Positions 15,224 to 24,269 of a DNA stretch of 45,567 bases are shown piece by piece. The stretch spans positions 1-45,567 of the forward strand of contig NZ_HE610961.1 of assembly GCF_000285515.1 (NCBI RefSeq). The letters run 5' to 3'. This stretch comes from Paenibacillus senegalensis JC66. GTDB taxonomy: Bacteria > Bacillota > Bacilli > Paenibacillales > NBRC-103111. The position numbers and the translations under genes were made by a program. The first letter of the stretch is position 1, and the number at the start of each line of letters is the position of its first letter. Under the pieces are notes generated by a model. It ran no database searches. It saw only the letters and a list, made by a program, of their open reading frames with translations, and was not told the DNA's origin.

Positions 15224-15356
15224 TTTTGTAAGGCGCCGCAGGGCACACGTGCTCAATACCAGCGGCGGTGTTTTGCTATCGGCTTTGTAAGGCGCCGCAG
15301 GACACACTGCTCAATACCAGCAGCGGCATTTTGCTACGGGCTTGTGAGGCGCTGCG
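15219..15356. repeat. 59-bp tandem repeat, about 2.4 copies
   Basis: Copies start at 15219, 15278 and 15336. Each begins ATCGG-TTTGTAAGGCGCCGCAG and continues with GCTCAATACCAGC-GCGG and TTTTGCTA. The third copy is more diverged and is cut off. The unit sits just downstream of the operon and partly overlaps the terminator arm. Confidence 0.75.
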
Positions 15357-15422
15357 CGGCAAAGGTTTTTCGACCGTTGTTTAAGCTCTATTTTCCAGTT
15401 ATCGTTGAGGTTCCGCTCGCTG

Positions 15423-16487
15423 TTAACGCATCGTTTGTTCCCACGGCTCATTCAAACCAAGCCCCCTCAAATCCGCAACCTGTCCTTTCTCTTCCGCCTC
15501 ATACAGCCGCCAGATTACTCTTAAGCCTTGCAGACTTCCCGGTCCGTCCGTTAACGGCTTCTCTCCCTTGAGCACACACTCCGCGAAATGGCGGATTTCG
15601 TAGTGTGTAATTTTATCGCTAGGCGCCAGCTCCATCAGCACCTCAGTATGAGGACTGCTCAGATGAACGCCGGCCCGCTCCTCTTTCATTCCACTGTGAA
15701 AATACAGCTTGTTATCACTATAATTCACCTCGAGCATCCCCTGCTCGCAATGGACATGGAAGCTGTATCCGAGCCGCGTCCCCCGGGCTCCCCAGGTGCC
15801 GGCGTGATGGCCCAGCACACCGGACTCGAACGTAAGTGTAGCAAAACTGCTGCCCTCCTTCTCCATCCATGGCGTACCGGTATTCGTGCCGACGTGGGTA
15901 CCCTTCAGCGGACGTCCCAAAAACCAAAGCAGCAGGTCGATGTAATGGCAGCCATGACTAAAAAACTGACCGCCCCCCAACCTTTTTGCCGAGCGGGCCC
16001 AATTTCCTTCCTCGTATTGCGTCAATTGCTCGGTCCAGATGGACATCTGGAAAACTTCACCGTACTGCCTGGAGTCGACAATTTCCTTAAGCTTGACAAT
16101 CAGCGGATTATATCGGTTCGGATAAGCGACCATCAGCACCCGATTCTGTGCTTCGGCTTCACGAATCATCTCCAGACATTCCTCTTCCGAGGTAGCCATC
16201 GGTTTTTCCACAAGCACATGCTTGCCGGCTTTTAAGCACTCCATCGTTACCGGGTGATGCAGATCGTGAGGAATGACGATAAAAACCGCATCGACATGCG
16301 GGAGAATCTCCCGATAATCGGTGGCGGCGACAATATCGCCGAGCACCGCCGCCGTTTGCCTCGCCTGCTCAGGGATGATATCGGCAACTGCAGTAACCTC
16401 CAACACATCCGCCAACTCTTGAAACCCTTTGGCATGGGTTTCACTCATCGAACCACAGCCAATAATGCCGAGTCGTAAAACTCCCAC
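15423..16487 (-). CDS. Gfo/Idh/MocA-family NAD(P)-dependent sugar dehydrogenase
   Basis: About 354 residues. Rossmann start LRLGIIGCGSMSETHAKGF, cofactor loop AVADI, then the family signature AGKHVLVEKPMATSEEECLEMI, where EKP carries the catalytic-region lysine, and the HGCHYIDLLLWFLG histidine segment. The GTG at 16487 is chosen because AGGAGG lies 8 bases upstream; the longer frame to 16583 runs into intergenic repeats. It is the last gene of the carbohydrate ABC operon and probably oxidises or epimerises the imported sugar in the cytoplasm. Confidence 0.9.
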   Translation of the reverse strand: MGVLRLGIIGCGSMSETHAKGFQELADVLEVTAVADIIPEQARQTAAVLGDIVAATDYREILPHVDAVFIVIPHDLHHPVTMECLKAGKHVLVEKPMATSEEECLEMIREAEAQNRVLMVAYPNRYNPLIVKLKEIVDSRQYGEVFQMSIWTEQLTQYEEGNWARSAKRLGGGQFFSHGCHYIDLLLWFLGRPLKGTHVGTNTGTPWMEKEGSSFATLTFESGVLGHHAGTWGARGTRLGYSFHVHCEQGMLEVNYSDNKLYFHSGMKEERAGVHLSSPHTEVLMELAPSDKITHYEIRHFAECVLKGEKPLTDGPGSLQGLRVIWRLYEAEEKGQVADLRGLGLNEPWEQTMR

Positions 16488-16650
16488 CCTAGACTCCTCC
16501 TTTCGTTCAAAGCTCCGCTCGTTCAAAAATCCGCCTTCCACCCTGCTAAGCGTTACAATTTTTAACCCTCTGATTTTGCTCAAATAAGGACAATGGCGAG
16601 CGTTAGAATCCTAAACGGACCCCAATCGGACAAGGGACCAGCATCCAAAC

Positions 16651-16697
16651 CCCATTCAAGTCGCATTCAATCCGCATTCAATTCGCATTAATTCGCT
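16651..16697. repeat. Short tandem repeat abutting the binding-protein stop codon
   Basis: Four imperfect copies of an 11-base unit GCATTCAATTC lie from the stop codon of the carbohydrate binding-protein gene into the gap before the dehydrogenase gene. Confidence 0.6.
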
Positions 16698-17968
16698 GCG
16701 TTATTTTGCACCTCATCCAGAGCTTCCTGCGCGGTCGCTTCGTTCAACAGTACCTTTTGTACCGCGTGAATCACGTAAAGACGCATTTCCGCAAATTTCG
16801 GATCAGTCAGCGGATAAAATTTGGCCACTGGCAGCTGTTCAACAAACGTTTTGATCTGCGGATCTTTTGCACTCATGCTGTCGCCGACGGTTTTCGTGCC
16901 GGGGAGGAAGCCTTGGGAAGTAACAAATGCCTCGTAGTTCTCATCATCATAGAAGAAATCCAAAAACTTGCTTACTTCTTCTTTATGCTCCGCAGACTTG
17001 AACACCATCAGGAAATCCTGCACACCGAGGTTGATCGGAGATATTCCTTCATTCACGGGGATCGCCCCCATGCCATAGTTCAAATCAGGCGCTTCCGACT
17101 CAAGAATCGCCGTCAAGTAGTTAGGTGAAATCATCATGCCGAGTCTTCCTGCACCGAAGATTTTGTGCAGCTCATCGCGATTAATGGCAGTCGGCTCCGG
17201 ATTGGTTACCTTATGCTCGTGAACCAGATCGGCGAGAAACTGTACCGCCTCCACATTTTCCGGTGAATTCAGCACCCATTCTCCGTCCTTCTTCCAATCG
17301 CCGCCGTTCCCCCAGGCAAAATAGGAGAAATACGCTTGGCCTTCAAAGGTCGTCATCGGAACGCCAAATCCGTCAACGCCGGTTGTTTCTTTAATTTTGC
17401 TGGCCGTATCGATCAGCTCTTCCCATGTAGTCGGCGGTTCGGTAATTCCAGCCTGCTCGAACAAGTCTTTGTTGTAGAACAGCGCACGGATTGTTGCGGC
17501 AAAAGGAAGCGCATAGACATCATCCTCCATCACGCCAACATTGTACAAAGAATCGTAAAATTTGCCCTTCAATTCCGGGGAGAGCAGTTCATCCAGCGGC
17601 AGCAGCAAATCGTCTTGCTGGAAAGAAATGAATTGATGCAGGTTAAGAATGTCCGGAGTCTGGTGCGTTGTCACCATTGTGTTCACTTTTTGCTCAATCA
17701 TATCCCAACCCACTACTTCCAGCTTCACCTTTATTCCGGGATTTTCCGACTCAAACTCCGAAACAAGATTTCTTAAAAATGGCTCCGTTTGATCATTGTA
17801 CTGGGCAGCGACAAAATGAATTTCCTTAGTGGCATTTTCGCCGCCCTCTCCCGTCCCCGATCCGTTGCTGGAGCTGCAGCCAGCGAGAGCAGTCAGCGAT
17901 GCAAGCAGACAAGCGCTTATTACACTCATTGATTTAAAAGGTTTTTGAAATTTGTTTAGTTGACCCAT
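16688..17968 (-). CDS. Carbohydrate ABC transporter, extracellular binding lipoprotein
   Basis: 426 residues; ATG at 17968 with AAAGGGG upstream. Signal peptide and lipobox ALAGC (Cys near 31), then a group 1 solute-binding fold: EIHFVAAQYNDQTEPFLRNLVSEFESENPGIKVKLEVVGW, DILNLHQFISF, LPFAATIRALFYNKDLFEQAGI and TTWEELIDTASKIK. It delivers an oligosaccharide or sugar to the two permeases encoded upstream. No ATPase gene is present, so a shared MsmX-type ATPase is expected, as usual for such operons in Firmicutes. Confidence 0.93.
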   Translation of the reverse strand: MGQLNKFQKPFKSMSVISACLLASLTALAGCSSSNGSGTGEGGENATKEIHFVAAQYNDQTEPFLRNLVSEFESENPGIKVKLEVVGWDMIEQKVNTMVTTHQTPDILNLHQFISFQQDDLLLPLDELLSPELKGKFYDSLYNVGVMEDDVYALPFAATIRALFYNKDLFEQAGITEPPTTWEELIDTASKIKETTGVDGFGVPMTTFEGQAYFSYFAWGNGGDWKKDGEWVLNSPENVEAVQFLADLVHEHKVTNPEPTAINRDELHKIFGAGRLGMMISPNYLTAILESEAPDLNYGMGAIPVNEGISPINLGVQDFLMVFKSAEHKEEVSKFLDFFYDDENYEAFVTSQGFLPGTKTVGDSMSAKDPQIKTFVEQLPVAKFYPLTDPKFAEMRLYVIHAVQKVLLNEATAQEALDEVQNNAAN

Positions 17969-17989
17969 GCGTATACCCCTTTCTTTTCT

Positions 17990-18238
17990 GCCCTTTTTGG
18001 TGAGAACAACTTCAATCAAAGTCCTTCGGATTTGAGCGGCATCCCTCCCAAGCTTCATTTGGCGGGTCATACCCGCACCGGCTGTCTTTGCTCCGGATGT
18101 TCCAGTTCCCCGCAGCTCTGCTACCTCGGCCCCAATCCCTGGCAGTCCCGGCTCACGGCAGCTCTGCTTCTCGGCCTTGCCTCCCGGCAACCCCGGCGCT
18201 TGGCTCGCCTCATCCAATGGCTACGGCCATTAACGCCA
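17990..18238. repeat. GC-rich intergenic stretch with an imperfect 42-bp duplication
   Basis: Between the inner permease and the binding-protein gene lie about 270 bases. Two diverged copies of a roughly 42-base unit (GCAGCTCTGCT...TCGGCC...GGCA...CCCGGC) occur around 18110-18195. An open frame crosses it in front of the lipoprotein gene but has no ribosome site, so I do not call it coding. Confidence 0.45.
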
Positions 18239-19069
18239 TTAATGCTTCACACCGCCCGTGGTCAAGCCCTCCACCAAATATTTTTCTATCGAAAGGAACA
18301 AGGCGACCACCGGTATCGTGGCCACTAACGAGGTAGCGAACAAATACTGCCACTGCACGTCATATTTTCCAAAGAAGGCATAAATGCCAACGGTGATCGG
18401 TTTTTTCGTTTCCGTAGAAATAAGGGTTAGCGCCACGACAAACTCGTTCCAGGACATGATGAACACGAAAATCGTTGCCGTAATGATACCTGGCGCCGCC
18501 AGCGGCAGCATTACCCGCCAGACCGCACCGAATTTGGTGCATCCGTCTATCCAGGCCGCTTGCTCCAAATCTTTGGGGATCGTCGCAAAGTACCCTCGCA
18601 ATATCCATACTGCAAAAGCCTGGCAAAACGCCGTATTAATCAAGATCAGCCCCCACACGGAATCCATCAGGCCAAGCCAGTGAATCTCGCGGTACAACCC
18701 GACAAGCAAAACAATCGGCGAGAACATCTGCGTTACAATAATGATGTACATCATCAGATTTCGCCCCTTGAATTGAAAACGGGTCATGACATACGCCGCC
18801 GGAACGGCCGATACAAGCGTCAGCAGCATCGCTCCCACGGAAATAGCGAGTGAGTTCAAGAAGTAGTTCGCCAGCGGAATGCGAGTCCAAATTTCAACAA
18901 AATTCAGTAACGTCCAATCCACCGGAAAAAAGGTCGTCGGCAGATTGTACACCTCGCTTCTCGGCTTCATCGCTGTAACGAGCATGACGATATAGGGAAA
19001 GATCAGGACAACGAAGAGCGAGTAAGCAGCCGCCATGACCAGGACTTGACTCCACTTGGATTTACGCAT
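18239..19069 (-). CDS. Carbohydrate ABC permease (MalG type)
   Basis: 277 residues and six helices. EAA docking loop LEQAAWIDGCTKFGAVWRVMLPLAAPG; the C-terminus (YLVEGLTTGGVKH) is the standard MalG-type end. The ATG at 19069 has AGGAGG 6 bases upstream and overlaps the previous permease gene by 8 bases, so both subunits are made together. Confidence 0.93.
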   Translation of the reverse strand: MRKSKWSQVLVMAAAYSLFVVLIFPYIVMLVTAMKPRSEVYNLPTTFFPVDWTLLNFVEIWTRIPLANYFLNSLAISVGAMLLTLVSAVPAAYVMTRFQFKGRNLMMYIIIVTQMFSPIVLLVGLYREIHWLGLMDSVWGLILINTAFCQAFAVWILRGYFATIPKDLEQAAWIDGCTKFGAVWRVMLPLAAPGIITATIFVFIMSWNEFVVALTLISTETKKPITVGIYAFFGKYDVQWQYLFATSLVATIPVVALFLSIEKYLVEGLTTGGVKH

Positions 19070-19967
19070 GGTCATCCTCCTTCCTGAACGCAAGGGACAC
19101 ATAAATAACGGCAAAGATTAGCAGCAGCACAAAGCTGATAACCGATACAGCAGCCGCCTGCCCCATCTTGTAAGACTGGAAGGCCAGTTTATACAAATAA
19201 GTTGTGACCAGATCGGTTCGGTTCACAGGGTCGCCTTTTGTAATCGACCAGACAATCGGGAAAGAATTAAACACATATATAGTGTTCAGGACAACGCTTA
19301 CCGTTAATGGGCTTTTCAACAAAGGCAGGGTAATGTTCGTGAACTGCTTCCAGCGGTCAGCACCATCAACATCAGCGGATTCGTACAAATCTTTCGGGAT
19401 CGATTGCAGACCGGCCAGCAGGATAAAAGAAGTAAAAGGAATGGTGACCATAATGGCCACCCAGATCATGGCAGGGAAGGAGCTGGAGGCTTTGGCAAGC
19501 CAGTAAATGTTTTCATTAATGACGCCAATGCGTGTTAAAATCAAATTCAGCGAACCGTAGTTGTAATCGAGAATCCACTTCCAGATCACCGAGGTGATGA
19601 TCAGCGAGACGGACCACGGAATAATCAGCGCCGCGCGAATGAGTCTCCGTCCGGGGAATTTCTGATTCAAAATATGGGCGATTCCCAGTGACAAAAGAGT
19701 GCTGATGCCCACGACCGCCAGGGTCCAAACCAGCGTGTTCTGCACCACCATCAGAAACGTCCGGTCGGCAAACAGTGCCCGATAATTGTCCAGACCGTTA
19801 AAGCCTCTGCGGATTCCAGACATGCTAATTTCCGAGAAGGACATAATAAAGAGCTCATAGATCGGATAGATAATAATGACCGTGATCAACAGCAAGCTCG
19901 GTGTAAGCCACAGATAAGGGAAGATGTTCCACTTTTTCTTGGAGACGGTGTTCGATGTAACGCTCAA
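19062..19967 (-). CDS. Carbohydrate ABC permease (MalF type)
   Basis: 301 residues and six helices. FPYLWLTPSLLLITVIIIYPIYELFIMSF is the typical MalF/UgpA-type first helix, and YESADVDGADRWKQFTNITLPLLKSP is the EAA loop. The start is TTG at 19967 with AGGGGGT 7 bases upstream. It is the first gene of the transport operon, preceded by two cre-like sites and, 150 bases further, by the two-component genes on the same strand. Confidence 0.93.
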   Translation of the reverse strand: MSVTSNTVSKKKWNIFPYLWLTPSLLLITVIIIYPIYELFIMSFSEISMSGIRRGFNGLDNYRALFADRTFLMVVQNTLVWTLAVVGISTLLSLGIAHILNQKFPGRRLIRAALIIPWSVSLIITSVIWKWILDYNYGSLNLILTRIGVINENIYWLAKASSSFPAMIWVAIMVTIPFTSFILLAGLQSIPKDLYESADVDGADRWKQFTNITLPLLKSPLTVSVVLNTIYVFNSFPIVWSITKGDPVNRTDLVTTYLYKLAFQSYKMGQAAAVSVISFVLLLIFAVIYVSLAFRKEDDHA

Positions 19968-19991
19968 CCGGCTTACCCCCTTTGACTATTT

Positions 19992-20024
19992 TTAAAACGC
20001 TTACATGTGAGTATAGCGCTTTCT
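19992..20024 (-). promoter_or_regulatory. Two cre-like sites upstream of the carbohydrate operon
   Basis: Minus strand TGTAAGCGTTTTAA (20005-19992) fits the CcpA consensus TGWAANCGNTNWCA at all but one position. GAAAGCGCTATACT (20023-20010) fits nearly as well. Both lie within 60 bases of the permease start, so binding of CcpA would repress transcription when preferred sugars are present. Confidence 0.55.
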
Positions 20025-20117
20025 TTTCCATTTCTAAATTAATAAAAACCCTGGCATTGTTCACATATTTTCGCGTTTTCCCGCAATGTTCACTTTTTTT
20101 AGATCGAATAGCACAAA

Positions 20118-21914
20118 TTATCGCTGGTGCTGGCTTCGATACTGCTGCGGACTGATTCCTTTCACTTTTTTGAATACCCGGCCAAAATAGTTGTTGTTCT
20201 CATAGCCGACTTCCTCGGCGATCCGATAGCTGGGCAAATCGGTGTCAAGCAGCAGCTCTGCGGCCTTTTCGATCCGCAGCTGGTTCATATATTCCGTAAA
20301 GCTGATGTTCATTTCTTTCTTGAACAGAAAGCTTAAATAACTTTCACTCATATTGACAAGCCGGGCAGCCTTTTTGAGCGACAGATCCTGCTTGTAATGG
20401 GACTTCATATGGACGAGCAGCTTCATAATCTCTTCTCGGTGTGATTCCCGCAGGGTGTCTTTAGCGCGTTGAATCGAATCCCGAACCAGCTTCTCGAACC
20501 ATGCCCGGGCTTCCTCCAGCTGCTCAAAACCGAGCACCTGCTTATACAGCGGGCTTTCTTCCCGCGAGCTTTCATATTGAATCACATGCAGCAGCTGCAG
20601 ACAGGCCTGAATGCTGCGGTCGACGGGGCTCTGCGATTGACGCATGCGATCGAAAATTGCACGGACCACCGCTACCGCCCCTTCCTCATGAAGCTGATTC
20701 AGCTCAGACTTCAAGCGGCGCACCTCATCCTTGGTGATGAGAAACGGGGCGCTATCTGGCAGCGCATACTCCTCGCATGTATACACCTTTTCCTTGCCAT
20801 CTACGAAGTAAAGCTGAAGCACCCGCTCCGCCTCCCGGTAAGCGCTGCGAATCTGGGCCGTCCCTGTGAAGCTTCGGCTGATGCCGATGCTCATAGACAC
20901 GTTCAGAAAGCGCCGGGCAGCGCTAATCAAGTCGCGGCCTATCAGCTGCGCCTGCTTCAAGGCGGTTGGCTCTCCAGCTCGCCCGTCCGGGCCCTCCGGT
21001 ATACCCGCTCTCGCCGGTACGCTCACCTTCGCCGGCCCTCCAGCTCGCCCGTCCGGGCCCTCCGGCAGCAGCACTACCCACTCGTTGTCCCGATATGGGA
21101 ACACGCAGCCGGCCCGCCACTTGTGCAGCTCCAGCTCAATCAGGTTATGCAGCGTGGTGCGGTTCTGCTGCAAATCTGCTGCTTTCGAGCCAAGCTGGTG
21201 AACGCGGAGCAGCAGCAGACGGCTCGCCTCCCTAAGCGATACGCCGATGCGCTCCTTCTGCAACTTGCCCTCCAACTCACCCCTCAACTCGCCCTGCAAC
21301 TCATCCTTCAACTCACCCCTCAACTCATCCTTTAACTCGCCCCTCAACTCATCCTCCAACTCGCCCTCCAACTCACCCCTCAACTCGCCCTGCAACTCAT
21401 CCGCCAACTCGCCCTCCATCTCCTCCGCAGCATCAACTCCCGCCAGCACCCGATGGAGCCAGTCGGCACGGGCTTTATCGGCTGCTGCCGCAGGCGGCTG
21501 CCCGCCCTCCCGCATGCTGAGACCGCGGTGATCGGCGCGAATCTGCTCCGCCATCTCCTGCAGCAGCTCGAGCAGCTCCTCGGGCTTCATGGACGCTTTT
21601 AATAAATAGTCCTGTACCCCCAGCTTCATCGCCGCGCGCAAATAATCGTATTCATTGTGACTGCTCAGTACAATAATCCGCACGCGAGGATAGCGTGCCC
21701 TCACTGCTTCGATCAGCTTCAGTCCGTCCATGCGCGGCATAACAATATCTGTAAGCAAGATGTCGGGCAGCTCCTTGTCCATCATTTCCAGCGCTTGTTC
21801 GCCATCCGGTGCATCGCCAAGATAGGCAAATCCGTGTCGTTCCCAATCAATAATCGACTTGATGCCAAGTCTAATGAGCAGCTCATCATCAACCAGCAGC
21901 ACTTTCACTTCCAT
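20118..21914 (-). CDS. YesN-type response regulator with AraC DNA-binding domain and repeat-expanded linker
   Basis: 598 residues. Receiver domain at the start (VKVLLVDDELLIRLGIKSII), phospho-acceptor Asp about 56 (LLTDIVMP), conserved Lys in YLLKAS. C-terminal AraC helix-turn-helix pair MKSHYKQDLSLKKAARLVNMSESYLSFLFKKEMNISFTEYMN and YRIAEEVGYENNNYFGRVFKKVKGISPQQYR. Between them, residues about 167-221 are thirteen acidic four-residue units of type GELx/DELx. A second small repeat (GPDGRAGxP twice) follows. The family is normally near 530-540 residues, so the linker has grown by slippage. The true start is ATG 21914 after AGGGAGGGG. It overlaps the kinase gene by 26 bases. Confidence 0.93.
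   Translation of the reverse strand: MEVKVLLVDDELLIRLGIKSIIDWERHGFAYLGDAPDGEQALEMMDKELPDILLTDIVMPRMDGLKLIEAVRARYPRVRIIVLSSHNEYDYLRAAMKLGVQDYLLKASMKPEELLELLQEMAEQIRADHRGLSMREGGQPPAAAADKARADWLHRVLAGVDAAEEMEGELADELQGELRGELEGELEDELRGELKDELRGELKDELQGELRGELEGKLQKERIGVSLREASRLLLLRVHQLGSKAADLQQNRTTLHNLIELELHKWRAGCVFPYRDNEWVVLLPEGPDGRAGGPAKVSVPARAGIPEGPDGRAGEPTALKQAQLIGRDLISAARRFLNVSMSIGISRSFTGTAQIRSAYREAERVLQLYFVDGKEKVYTCEEYALPDSAPFLITKDEVRRLKSELNQLHEEGAVAVVRAIFDRMRQSQSPVDRSIQACLQLLHVIQYESSREESPLYKQVLGFEQLEEARAWFEKLVRDSIQRAKDTLRESHREEIMKLLVHMKSHYKQDLSLKKAARLVNMSESYLSFLFKKEMNISFTEYMNQLRIEKAAELLLDTDLPSYRIAEEVGYENNNYFGRVFKKVKGISPQQYRSQHQR
20967..21060. repeat. 26-bp direct repeat inside the response regulator gene
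   Basis: CCAGCTCGCCCGTCCGGGCC followed by CTCCGG occurs twice, about 60 bases apart, and encodes the two GPDGRAG segments of the linker. The copies are identical over 26 bases, suggesting a recent duplication. Confidence 0.7.
21258..21425. repeat. In-frame 12-bp minisatellite in the response regulator linker
   Basis: Fourteen copies of a 12-base unit of type CTCAACTCGCCC/CTCAACTCATCC, read on the minus strand as GEL/DEL units. The unit is a multiple of three, so gain or loss of copies keeps the frame. Higher-order 24- and 48-base similarity suggests stepwise duplication. Confidence 0.85.
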
Positions 21915-23784
21915 TCGCCGTCCCCTCCCTTTTAATAGATGGCAGCACCAGCTCAACAATCGTTCCTTCATTCACCCAGCTGCGGACCCGAACGCCATAG
22001 CCGTTTCCATATTGCAAACGAATTCGGTCATGTACATTGCGGATACCGATCCGCTTCTCCTTCCCTTCCTCTGCCGCGCAGCTGAGCCCATCCGTTACCT
22101 GCCGCAGCTTTTCCTCGCTCATGCCGATTCCGTTATCACGCACAGACAGGATCAGCCGCCCTTCGATCTCCTGCGCCTTGATATGAATTTCGCCCTGCCC
22201 GGCAATATAGTCAATGCCGTGACTGATGCTGTTTTCCAGGATCGGCTGCAGGCAGAATTTGATCACTTCACAGTTCATCAGCTCATCCGGAATCGAATAG
22301 CAGACAGTTAGCTTCTCATTGTATTTCAGCTTCATCAACGAAATATAATTCTCGATGTAATGGATTTCCTGTTTCAGCGGGATCAGACTGCTGCCGTCTC
22401 TGCCAATGCTCGACTCCAGAATCGTCCCCAGACTTGACAGCATATCTCCCACCTCCCGATCCTGTTTAATGTAGGCCATCCACTTAATATTGTTCAGCGT
22501 ATTCAAAATAAAATGAGGATTAATCTGCGCCTGCAGCGCCTTAAAACGCATATCCTCTTTTTGCTGAAATTCCTGTTTAAGCCGTTCCAGCAGCCTGCGG
22601 ATCTGCTCCGCCATTTTATTGTAAGTACCGATCAGGGTGGAGATTTCCCGCGGTCCCGTAACCTTGAGCATGCTGTTAAAGTTCGTTTTTTCCGCGCTCT
22701 GCATTTTTCGGGTAAGCAGCTTGAGAGGCTTGGACATCCGATAAGAGATTGAAAGCGTTATCATCATAAACAGGAAAAAAATGACGAGAACGATGCCGAT
22801 ATTGATTTTACGGATATCAAAAATTTCCTTGAATACTGTGTCATAGGGAATGACCTGAACAATTTTCCAGCCTGTCTGATGAAGAGTGTCAAAATTAACA
22901 ATCCGCTTGTCCTCGCCTTCCCCGGCAATATGCTGACCCCTGGAGCGCTTCCAGATCTCCTCCATATACGATTCAGCTGAAACGCTGCTGCCAATCATGG
23001 CGGTAACCGGGCTGGACACGACGGTGTCCTCATCATCGATCAGGTACACCTCACCTTCCAAGGTGGACAAATAATTGCGAAAATCCCTTTCCGCCACTCC
23101 ATAAATGAGCAGCCCCAGATCCTCATTCGTCGCCGGATCGGTGATCGTCCGTACCAGAGAAATAATCGGCCGGTTATCAATGTACAAAAAATCCTGATAA
23201 TTAAACATCCAGCGCAGCTGATTGCCGCCGCTCAGCATCTCCTGGTACCACGGCTTCTGTACAATATGAGAGTATTGGCTGCTGTCAATGTATCTGGTGC
23301 TGTACCACGTCCCTTTCATATCGGTCAGGGTAATGTACGTATCGGAGAAAAAGGAGCTGAACATGTTGTTCAACACATCGTTTTTCAGCCGCAGCTTTTC
23401 GTATTCACTGTAACGGCCCGGGTCCTTCAGCAGCGTGATCACATCCGGATTTTTGGAAATTTCAACAGAGGACTTCAGCATATCCTGCAAAATAATTTCG
23501 ACATTAAAATTAATAAGCGTAAGCGCTTCCCGCGCAGAGTCGCCAATTTTCTGCTCAATAACGTTTTCCAAGGGCTTATCAATCCAATAAAAGGTAATCA
23601 CAAAAGGGACAATTAGAAAAAACAGAATGGAAAAAAGATTTTGTTGCCAATCGTGTTGATTTGGAAAAGGAAATTTCTTACTCGTCTCATATGCCATTCT
23701 CTCCCTGTCCGTAGTCGCTGACTCAGCCTCGTTAGACTTGCCGTTCCTTTTATCATAATCGATTCTGCCCGGGTGAACAGACAC
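21889..23784 (-). CDS. YesM-type sensor histidine kinase
   Basis: 631 residues. First transmembrane helix LFSILFFLIVPFVITFYWI, an extracellular sensor of about 240 residues with two dCACHE-like halves, second helix INIGIVLVIFFLFMMITLSI, a HAMP region, then the LytS-type kinase core with its phospho-histidine in FKALQAQINPHFILNTLNNIKW and ATP-binding site VRDNGIGMSEEKL and RIGIRNVHDRI. It is coupled to the AraC-type regulator gene by a 26-base overlap and lies upstream of the sugar importer it probably controls. The start is GTG 23784 (AGAAGGA upstream); ATG 23697 is an alternative. Confidence 0.94.
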   Translation of the reverse strand: MSVHPGRIDYDKRNGKSNEAESATTDRERMAYETSKKFPFPNQHDWQQNLFSILFFLIVPFVITFYWIDKPLENVIEQKIGDSAREALTLINFNVEIILQDMLKSSVEISKNPDVITLLKDPGRYSEYEKLRLKNDVLNNMFSSFFSDTYITLTDMKGTWYSTRYIDSSQYSHIVQKPWYQEMLSGGNQLRWMFNYQDFLYIDNRPIISLVRTITDPATNEDLGLLIYGVAERDFRNYLSTLEGEVYLIDDEDTVVSSPVTAMIGSSVSAESYMEEIWKRSRGQHIAGEGEDKRIVNFDTLHQTGWKIVQVIPYDTVFKEIFDIRKINIGIVLVIFFLFMMITLSISYRMSKPLKLLTRKMQSAEKTNFNSMLKVTGPREISTLIGTYNKMAEQIRRLLERLKQEFQQKEDMRFKALQAQINPHFILNTLNNIKWMAYIKQDREVGDMLSSLGTILESSIGRDGSSLIPLKQEIHYIENYISLMKLKYNEKLTVCYSIPDELMNCEVIKFCLQPILENSISHGIDYIAGQGEIHIKAQEIEGRLILSVRDNGIGMSEEKLRQVTDGLSCAAEEGKEKRIGIRNVHDRIRLQYGNGYGVRVRSWVNEGTIVELVLPSIKREGTANGSESAAG

Positions 23785-24198
23785 CGTTTTTTTCCTTCTT
23801 CTGCCTCATGTTAACTCTATGTTCCATCGCCATCTCCTTCGCCCTCTCCCTGCCGTATGCTTTATAAAACATTCAAGGTCTGCTGAACAATTTCTCCAGG
23901 CAGTTTCACCAGGTGAGCGGCCGCGTCCGCCGGACACAGAAAAACACCCCTCTATCGAAACTACGGAGTGTTTTAGCAGGAGCCGGCAGCAAAGAGACCA
24001 AGGGCAGCAAGAGCTGTGCTCCTTATTATGCGGCTATTCTCTCTATTACGCAACATAACATTGCCCGTTAGCCTTCGAGCAGGCGTGCTCGTGGACCTGT
24101 CAAATTAACAAGCGTGCCCGTTAGCCTGCCAGCCAACTGGTTATGTCCGCTAACCTGCATAATTAACAGGCTTGTTAATCAATGTAATAAATAAATCA
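23785..24198. other. Intergenic region with one hairpin
   Basis: About 415 bases without a credible gene. It holds an imperfect 10-bp hairpin (AAAACACCCC 23941-23950 with GGAGTGTTTT 23965-23974). This pairs fully, with one G-U, only on the minus strand, where five T follow. Two partial repeats of GCGTGCCCGTTAGCCT lie around 24065-24135. Confidence 0.45.
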
Positions 24199-24205
24199 TT
24201 GCAAA

Positions 24206-24222
24206 AACTAATTAAATTAGTT
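24206..24222 (+). promoter_or_regulatory. Palindromic operator upstream of the MBL hydrolase gene
   Basis: AACTAATTAAATTAGTT is a perfect 8-bp inverted repeat around a single A, directly before the TATATT -10-like box at 24225-24230 and about 48 bases before the start codon. The TetR regulator encoded two positions downstream is the natural candidate ligand. Confidence 0.5.
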
Positions 24223-24269
24223 ATTATATTAATCGTATTAACGAAACATACACAGGAGGTCGGTCTTGG

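Noticed and set aside
20469-21335. A 288-codon plus-strand open frame
   Set aside because: It is the antisense shadow of the response regulator's repeats; no ribosome site, low-complexity product.
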